From: JACVRW01 sp034664005
GTDB taxonomy: Bacteria; Actinomycetota; Thermoleophilia; Solirubrobacterales; Thermoleophilaceae
Direction of reading: 5' to 3'
Assembly: GCA_034664005.1 (NCBI GenBank)
Contig: JAXDIL010000040.1
Coordinates: forward strand, 1-25,220
DNA length: 25,220 nucleotides
Shown: in pieces, positions 20,994-25,220 of the stretch
Layout: the number at the start of each line of letters is the position of its first letter
Numbering within the stretch: position 1 is the stretch's first letter
The notes under the pieces: generated by a model
The model's input: only the letters and a program-made list of their open reading frames with translations
Told to the model about the DNA's origin: nothing
Database searches by the model: none
Position numbers and translations under genes: made by a program

Positions 20994-21484
20994 GCGGCCG
21001 CGGGGCGCGGCGCGAGCAGCGCGCCGCCGAAGCAGAACTCGCGCCCGAGCGCGAGGTCCGAGTCGAGCAGCTTGCGGTAGGCGCGTGCCGGGACCATCGC
21101 GGCCTCGTCGCGCTCCCAGGTGTCGGCGGAGATGCGCGCCACCCAGCCGCGCCCGTATGGCTGCGCGAGCAGGGCATGCGGCGCGCGGCGCAGCAGCGGG
21201 TTCAGCTCGACGAGCGTCCCGCGCACGGGCGACCCGATCGCGACGGTGCGGCTCGAGCGGCCGCGCACGGTCGCGAGCGTCTCGCCCACGTCGACGCGGT
21301 CGACGGCCCAGTACTCGACCTCCGGCGTGTACCAGAGCACCTCGCCGAGCGGGGCGGTGACGCCGATCGTCGCGATGCCGTCCTCGATCTGCGCCCACAC
21401 GTGCCGGGCCGCCAGATACTGCCTGTCCGACGGCAGTGCGAAGCGCGCGGACGGAGCGGTGGCAACGACGGAGATCTCGGACAC
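20990..21484 (-). CDS. GcvH-like (glycine cleavage H fold) protein without lipoyl lysine
   Basis: This 164-residue protein aligns by eye to glycine-cleavage H proteins: GIATIGVTAPLGEVLWYTP, then a YWAVDRVDVGETLATV strand, GSPVRGTLVELNPLL and PYGRGWVARI, which mirror GcvH's GIT, SPVSGEVVEVN and PYGEGW blocks. Where GcvH has the lipoylated Lys (ESVKA), this protein has RGRSSRTVA. Its only lysine (K138) is elsewhere. It therefore cannot carry lipoate in the normal way and probably has a structural or regulatory role. An extra C-terminal tail (140-164) follows. The start is GTG 21484 without a clear ribosome site, 38 bp after the Tim44-like gene. Its TAG stop overlaps the convergent SnoaL-like stop. 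Confidence 0.78.
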   Translation of the reverse strand: MSEISVVATAPSARFALPSDRQYLAARHVWAQIEDGIATIGVTAPLGEVLWYTPEVEYWAVDRVDVGETLATVRGRSSRTVAIGSPVRGTLVELNPLLRRAPHALLAQPYGRGWVARISADTWERDEAAMVPARAYRKLLDSDLALGREFCFGGALLAPRPAAA

Positions 21485-21522
21485 CGCGGCGAGCCTGCCT
21501 GGTGCCCCGGACGGAACGTCTT

Positions 21523-22779
21523 TTACAACCTGTCGACCAGCCGCCAGGGCGCGTCGTCCGGACCGTCGAGCGCGAGCACCCAGCGCTCCGTGAATGTCGT
21601 CGCGGCGTCCCTCGAGCCGCTCACAACCGACGTGGTGTCGCGGTTCTCCACGTAGCGGCTCCCGCCCAGCTCGACCTCCACGGTGAGCGTGGCCGGCAGC
21701 CGCTCCACCTGCACGCTGGCGATCCGTATGCGCCTAACGCGCGGGCCGCGGACGACCAGCCGCGTGCTGCGGGTCACATCGCCGCCGTAGAGCAGCTCGG
21801 CCACCGCCTCGGGCGACGCCACCCGCCGGAGGGCGGCGTCGTCGCCGTCCACGGCCTCCGCCCAGGCGCCCACCGCGCGGCGCGCCGCAGCCTCCAGGAC
21901 GTCGGGGGCGAAGCGGCCGTCCGCCACCGACAGGTCGAGCGCGCGCGCCCGCGCGTCCCCCTCGAACTCGACCTCGGCCAGGTCCGCCGTGGTGAACCCG
22001 TCCGGGAGCGCGTCGGCCACGGCGAGCTCGGTCACGGCCTCGTCCTCGAGTCGCTCCACGTCCGACCACGGGGACGCCACGATCGCCTCGTCGAGATGGT
22101 GGTCGCCCTCCGCGCGCTGCTCGATCGACTGCACCATCCAGATGCCGTCGCGGCGCGCCAGCGTCCAGTACTCGACCAGCGTGACGTTCTCGGTCTTCTG
22201 TCCCGATCGCATGATCCTGTTGCCGTTCGAGTCGATCACGTACGCGCGCAGGCGCGCCTCGATGCGGACGACCGCGCGGTCCTCGCTGTCGTCCTCGCGG
22301 TTCGTGATGCCCACGTAGTCGACCTTCGGGTCGGCGAGCACCTCGACGCGGTTGTGCCAGCCCTTCCGGTCGAAGTCGTCGAGGCGGCGGTTCCACTCGA
22401 CGAGCAGGTCCGCCCCCACCAGCTTCGCGAGCGCGGGGCGGTCGCGCGCGTCCCAGGCCAGCTGGGCGGCCCGGAAGAGGGCGACGGCGTGGCGCTCCAG
22501 CTCGTCGGCGGCGAAGTAGGCGTCGTCCTCGGCGGCCTCTGCCGAGGCGGTGTGCACGCGTCCCTCGCGCTCGCGCAGCTTGCGGCGGTACCGCACCGTC
22601 TGGATCGCCAGGAACAGCAGAAAGATGCCGAACAGGCCGAAGACGAAGACCGCGACGAGCGGGTCGCCCTCGCCCGACCCGGACGAGCCGCCGCCGAAGC
22701 TCGAGCCGCCGCCGCCGCCCCCTCCGCCACCGAACCCGCCGCTGCCGCCGCCCGCCTGGGCGAGAATTAGTGTGAGCAT
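21523..22779 (-). CDS. Tim44-like domain membrane protein
   Basis: The 418-residue protein has a short N-terminal hydrophobic stretch (MLTLILAQA), a Gly/Ser-rich spacer (about 10-37), a transmembrane helix (about 39-59, VAVFVFGLFGIFLLFLAI) and a basic stop (YRRKLRER). A Tim44-like/NTF2-fold domain of TIM44-related bacterial proteins spans roughly 90-270 (HAVALFRAAQLAWDARD, then VEYWTLARRDGIWMVQSIEQ). A second, less recognisable region (290-418) ends in a similar FTERWVLALDG pattern, possibly a degenerate repeat. ATG 22842 is in frame and has an SD-like GAGGA, but it would overlap the divergent secreted-protein gene, and its extra codons have unusually AT-rich third positions. I prefer 22779. 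Confidence 0.82.
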   Translation of the reverse strand: MLTLILAQAGGGSGGFGGGGGGGGGSSFGGGSSGSGEGDPLVAVFVFGLFGIFLLFLAIQTVRYRRKLREREGRVHTASAEAAEDDAYFAADELERHAVALFRAAQLAWDARDRPALAKLVGADLLVEWNRRLDDFDRKGWHNRVEVLADPKVDYVGITNREDDSEDRAVVRIEARLRAYVIDSNGNRIMRSGQKTENVTLVEYWTLARRDGIWMVQSIEQRAEGDHHLDEAIVASPWSDVERLEDEAVTELAVADALPDGFTTADLAEVEFEGDARARALDLSVADGRFAPDVLEAAARRAVGAWAEAVDGDDAALRRVASPEAVAELLYGGDVTRSTRLVVRGPRVRRIRIASVQVERLPATLTVEVELGGSRYVENRDTTSVVSGSRDAATTFTERWVLALDGPDDAPWRLVDRL

Positions 22780-22796
22780 GAGCGTCAAACCGGTGG

Positions 22797-22802
22797 TAGC
22801 GT
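22797..22802 (+). promoter_or_regulatory. -10 hexamer TAGCGT of the secreted repeat protein
   Basis: TAGCGT fits TAnnnT and lies 5 nt before ATG 22808, the shortest spacing among the leaderless candidates in this window. Confidence 0.4.
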
Positions 22803-22807
22803 GCCAA

Positions 22808-23665
22808 ATGCCCTTCAGAATCGCCACCTGCGCATCAGTCATCGTCGTCCTCGCGATCCTGCCCGCCGCCGCCAGCGCCGCGAGTCTGATTCGTCCCAGC
22901 TCCGTGACCGCCGCGGTGGCTGTCAGCTCAGGGTCCGCCCGCAACGTCAGCCTCCACTGCCCGAACCCGGCCGTCGCGCTGAACGGCGCGGCGAGCTACA
23001 GGGACGGGGGCCTCACGCTCCGTCGCTCGACACCGGGCAGAGCGGCGGACGACTGGCAGTTCAGGCTCGTCGCCGCCGCTGACGGCAGGACACACCACGC
23101 GACGCTCGTGCTGCGCTGCGTCCGGCTCGGGCCGCCCAGCGCCGTGCCCGGTGCCCGGCTCGACGTGAAGACGAACAGGCCGCCGCCCTTCTCCGTGCCG
23201 GCGGACGGCACGACCGCCGTACGGCGGGTCCGCTGCGGGCCGGGCTGGCTCGCCACCGGATACGGCGTCCACGGCGGCTCCAGCATCCGCCTGGCGTCCG
23301 TCGTGCCCGTTGCGCGCGGCTGGAACTTCAGGCTCGAGAACACCGGCTCACACGCCACCACGGCGAGCGTGAGCGCGCGCTGCCTGAAGGAGGACGTCAG
23401 CTCACAGCGCGGCGTGCTCCACTTCAACGCCACGCGCCCGTCGAAGCAGAGCAGGTTCGGCCCCGGACGCAGCCACTCGCTGACGCGCGCCTGCGCCGCA
23501 GGCAGGTTCGGCGTCGCCACGGGGTCGGTCCTGGACCCGGCCGGCGCGTTCGAGCTCGGCGCCACCGGTCCGGTGCGGGACGGGCGGGGACGCTGGGTGT
23601 TCCGCGGGCGCGGCGAGGCGCGGACGTACCTCGTCTGCCTCAGCAGGGCGGGCAGCTTCCAGTAG
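22808..23665 (+). CDS. Secreted protein with three Cys-paired repeats
   Basis: I do not recognise a named family. The 285-residue protein has a signal peptide (MPFRIATCASVIVVLAILPA, likely cleaved near residue 25 at ASA-AS). The mature part seems to contain three copies of one domain, each bounded by two cysteines: C51-C104, C143-C192 and C229-C277, separated by 53, 49 and 48 residues. In the copies a W-x-FR(L) or WVFR strand precedes a second Cys in (L)RC, (S)ARC or LVC. I infer three beta-rich domains, each closed by a disulphide, acting outside the cell. It is divergent from the Tim44-like gene with a 28-bp gap. Confidence 0.8.
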   Translation: MPFRIATCASVIVVLAILPAAASAASLIRPSSVTAAVAVSSGSARNVSLHCPNPAVALNGAASYRDGGLTLRRSTPGRAADDWQFRLVAAADGRTHHATLVLRCVRLGPPSAVPGARLDVKTNRPPPFSVPADGTTAVRRVRCGPGWLATGYGVHGGSSIRLASVVPVARGWNFRLENTGSHATTASVSARCLKEDVSSQRGVLHFNATRPSKQSRFGPGRSHSLTRACAAGRFGVATGSVLDPAGAFELGATGPVRDGRGRWVFRGRGEARTYLVCLSRAGSFQ

Positions 23666-23691
23666 GCGGAGGACCGGTGCGGCGCGGGCAA

Positions 23692-23697
23692 TAGCAT
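23692..23697 (+). promoter_or_regulatory. -10 hexamer TAGCAT of the acyl-CoA dehydrogenase operon
   Basis: TAGCAT lies 10 nt before ATG 23708, the same spacing as pepA, and there is no ribosome site in the gap. Confidence 0.5.
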
Positions 23698-23707
23698 CCC
23701 GCGCCGC

Positions 23708-24841
23708 ATGCAGTTCGACCTCACCGAGGAGCAGCAGCAGATCCGGCGCCTCGTGCGGGACTTCGCCGACGGCGAGGTGCGCCCGGTAGCCGAGGAGCTC
23801 GACCGCGAGAAGCGCTTCCCGTACGAGATCGTCGCCAAGCTCGGCGAGCTCGGGCTGATGGGGATCCCGTACCCCGAGGAGTACGGCGGCGGCGGCGCGG
23901 ACAACCTCAGCTACGCGATCGCGATCGAGGAGCTGGCGCGGGTCGACTCGAGCGTGGCGATCACCATGGCGGCGCACACGTCGCTCGGCACCTGGCCTGT
24001 CTACGCGTTCGGCACCGACGAGCAGAGGGCCGAGTGGATGCCGAAGCTGTGCTCGGGCGAGCGGCTCGGCGCCTTCGGGCTCACCGAGCCCGAGGCCGGC
24101 TCGGACGCCGGCAACGTGCGCACGCGCGCGGAGCTCGACGGCGACGAGTGGGTCATCAACGGCGCCAAGCAGTTCATCACGAACAGCGGCACGGACATCT
24201 CCGGCTTCGTGACGATCACCGCGCGCACGCGCGACGACGAGGTGTCGAACCTGCTGGTGCCGAACGGGACGCCGGGCTACGAGATCGGCGAGCCCTACCG
24301 GAAGATGGGCTGGAACGCCTCTGACACGCGGCCACTCAGCTTCGAGGACTGCCGCGTGCCCGAGGAGAACCTCGTCGGCCTGCGCGGGCAGGGCTTCAAG
24401 CAGTTCCTGCAGACGCTCGACGGCGGCCGCATCGGCGTGTCCGCGCTGGGCGTCGGGCTCGCACAGGGCGCACTCGACGAGGCCCTCGCATACGCGAAGG
24501 AACGGGTTGCGTTCGGCAAGCCGATCTCGAAGTACCAGATGATCCAGGCGAAGCTCGCCGACCTGTCCACGGAGATCGAGGCCGCGCGCCTGCTCACCTA
24601 CAAGGCCGCAACCGAAAAGGACCTCGGGCGCAGCTTCTCGCTGACCGCCGCGCAGGCAAAGCTGAAGACGGGACGGCTCGCCGTACGCGCCACCGAGGAG
24701 GCTGTCCAGATCCACGGCGGCTATGGCTACATCGAGGAGTACCCGGTGTGCCGCTTCTACCGAGACGCGAAGATCCTCACCATCGGCGAGGGCACCGACG
24801 AGGTCCAGCAGATGGTGATCGCCCGCGCGCTCGGTGCTTGA
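23708..24841 (+). CDS. Acyl-CoA dehydrogenase
   Basis: This 377-residue FAD enzyme introduces a trans-2 double bond into acyl-CoA. The N-terminal helical domain is followed by the FAD/substrate signature GAFGLTEPEAGSDAG (121-135) and WVINGAKQFITN (148-159). The C-terminal domain has the QIHGGYGYIEEYPVCRFYRDAKI block and IGEGTDEVQ with catalytic glutamate at E361, the position used by short/medium-chain and butyryl-CoA dehydrogenases. Length is normal. ATG 23708 has a TAnnnT at 10 nt and no Shine-Dalgarno. The biotin carboxylase start overlaps its last 8 bases, so the two belong to one pathway, for example branched-chain or short-chain acyl-CoA breakdown. The exact chain preference is not readable. 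Confidence 0.95.
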   Translation: MQFDLTEEQQQIRRLVRDFADGEVRPVAEELDREKRFPYEIVAKLGELGLMGIPYPEEYGGGGADNLSYAIAIEELARVDSSVAITMAAHTSLGTWPVYAFGTDEQRAEWMPKLCSGERLGAFGLTEPEAGSDAGNVRTRAELDGDEWVINGAKQFITNSGTDISGFVTITARTRDDEVSNLLVPNGTPGYEIGEPYRKMGWNASDTRPLSFEDCRVPEENLVGLRGQGFKQFLQTLDGGRIGVSALGVGLAQGALDEALAYAKERVAFGKPISKYQMIQAKLADLSTEIEAARLLTYKAATEKDLGRSFSLTAAQAKLKTGRLAVRATEEAVQIHGGYGYIEEYPVCRFYRDAKILTIGEGTDEVQQMVIARALGA

Positions 24842-25220
24842 GCCGGTCCTCATCGCGAACCGCGGCGAGATCGCGATCCGCGTGGCGCGCACCGCCCGGA
24901 CTCTGGGCCTGGCCACCGTCGGCGTCGTCACGGAAGCCGACGCCGGCGCCGCCCACGCAGACGCGAGCGACGTGGTGGTGTCGATCGGCTCTTACCTCGA
25001 CGGTGCGGAGATCCTCCGTGCGGCCTCGCTCACGGGCGCCCGCTCGATCCATCCCGGCTATGGCTTCCTGAGCGAGAACGCGGCCTTCGCGCGCGCGGTC
25101 GGGGAGGCGGGGCTGACCTGGATCGGCCCGCCCCCGGACGCGATCGAGCTGATGGGCGACAAGGCGCGCGCCAAGCGGCTTGCGCGCGAGGCCGGGGTGC
25201 CGGTCGTGCCGGGGCTGGAG
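24834..25220 (+). CDS. Biotin carboxylase / acyl-CoA carboxylase alpha subunit, N-terminal part
   Basis: The first 129 residues of an ATP-dependent biotin carboxylase are present; the rest lies beyond the right edge. (M)LEPVLIANRGEIAIRVARTA is the family N-terminus, SIHPGYGFLSENAAFA and WIGPPPDAIELMGDKARAKRLA are diagnostic of AccC, PccA and MccA proteins. It should carboxylate biotin for transfer to an acyl-CoA. GTG 24834 is used because it begins the conserved LIANRGEIA block with the correct offset; it overlaps the dehydrogenase stop by 8 bp, implying coupled translation. Next to an acyl-CoA dehydrogenase, a methylcrotonyl- or geranyl-type carboxylase (leucine or isoprenoid breakdown) is a reasonable guess, as is a general acyl-CoA carboxylase. 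Confidence 0.93.
   Translation, partial: MLEPVLIANRGEIAIRVARTARTLGLATVGVVTEADAGAAHADASDVVVSIGSYLDGAEILRAASLTGARSIHPGYGFLSENAAFARAVGEAGLTWIGPPPDAIELMGDKARAKRLAREAGVPVVPGLE

Noticed and set aside
22680..22760. CCG-rich low-complexity stretch as a mobile or repeat element
   Set aside because: It codes the Gly-rich spacer of the Tim44-like protein.

Overview
The window is about 70% G+C with strongly GC-biased third positions. Gene content is that of a high-GC actinobacterium: a resuscitation-promoting-factor-like lytic protein, LPLAT/patatin/acyl-CoA ligase genes, a cytochrome P450, a Tim44-like membrane protein and TadE-type pilin-like proteins. The mix resembles Thermoleophilia (Solirubrobacterales), but this placement is an inference from gene content; no rRNA or other marker is present. 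No tRNA, rRNA, CRISPR array, insertion sequence or phage gene was seen. The window looks chromosomal.

Layout. (1) 1-3480: a HAD-IB phosphatase (cut by the left edge) behind a thiolase, and a divergent leucyl aminopeptidase (pepA). (2) 3481-4399: a 322-bp regulatory region with a 12-bp-arm inverted repeat, a perfect CRP-type palindrome and a hairpin-rich leader, ahead of a secreted Rpf-like protein on a TTG start. (3) 4457-8953, minus strand: a lipid operon of patatin phospholipase, acyltransferase, an unusual SRPBCC-acyl-CoA synthetase fusion and a small membrane coiled-coil protein. (4) 9038-10635, minus: two translationally coupled TadE-like proteins, one carrying a VPS62-like domain. (5) 10779-16250, minus: a sugar-uptake operon of ROK regulator, binding lipoprotein, ABC ATPase, permease and Gfo/Idh/MocA dehydrogenase, the last apparently starting at CTG. 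(6) 16396-20993: an SCP2-alpha/beta-hydrolase fusion, a 45-residue acidic Gly-rich ORF, a P450 whose 3' end runs 99 bp antisense into a NYN-domain gene, a two-TM mini-protein, an EamA transporter and a SnoaL-like protein. (7) 20990-23665: a GcvH-fold protein without its lipoyl lysine, a Tim44-like membrane protein and a divergent secreted protein of three Cys-paired repeats. (8) 23708-25220: an acyl-CoA dehydrogenase overlapping a biotin carboxylase (cut by the right edge).

How the genes work together. Thiolase, acyl-CoA dehydrogenase plus biotin carboxylase, and the acyl-CoA ligase operon point to active fatty-acid or branched-chain acyl-CoA metabolism and membrane lipid turnover. The ROK operon is a self-contained sugar import and oxidation unit. 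The Rpf-like gene looks wired to a cAMP-CRP-type signal plus a leader RNA.

The most repeatable unexplained signal is regulatory. At least seven genes, including one or two tightly divergent pairs, have a TAnnnT -10 hexamer only 5-10 nt before ATG/GTG and no Shine-Dalgarno, which implies leaderless mRNAs. Genes inside operons instead have GGAGG sites or overlapping stop/start codons. I found no clear multi-gene defence or biosynthetic system. The best novelty candidates are the SRPBCC-ligase fusion operon, the Rpf leader, the P450/NYN antisense overlap, the TadE-VPS62 pair and the GcvH-like/Tim44 pair.
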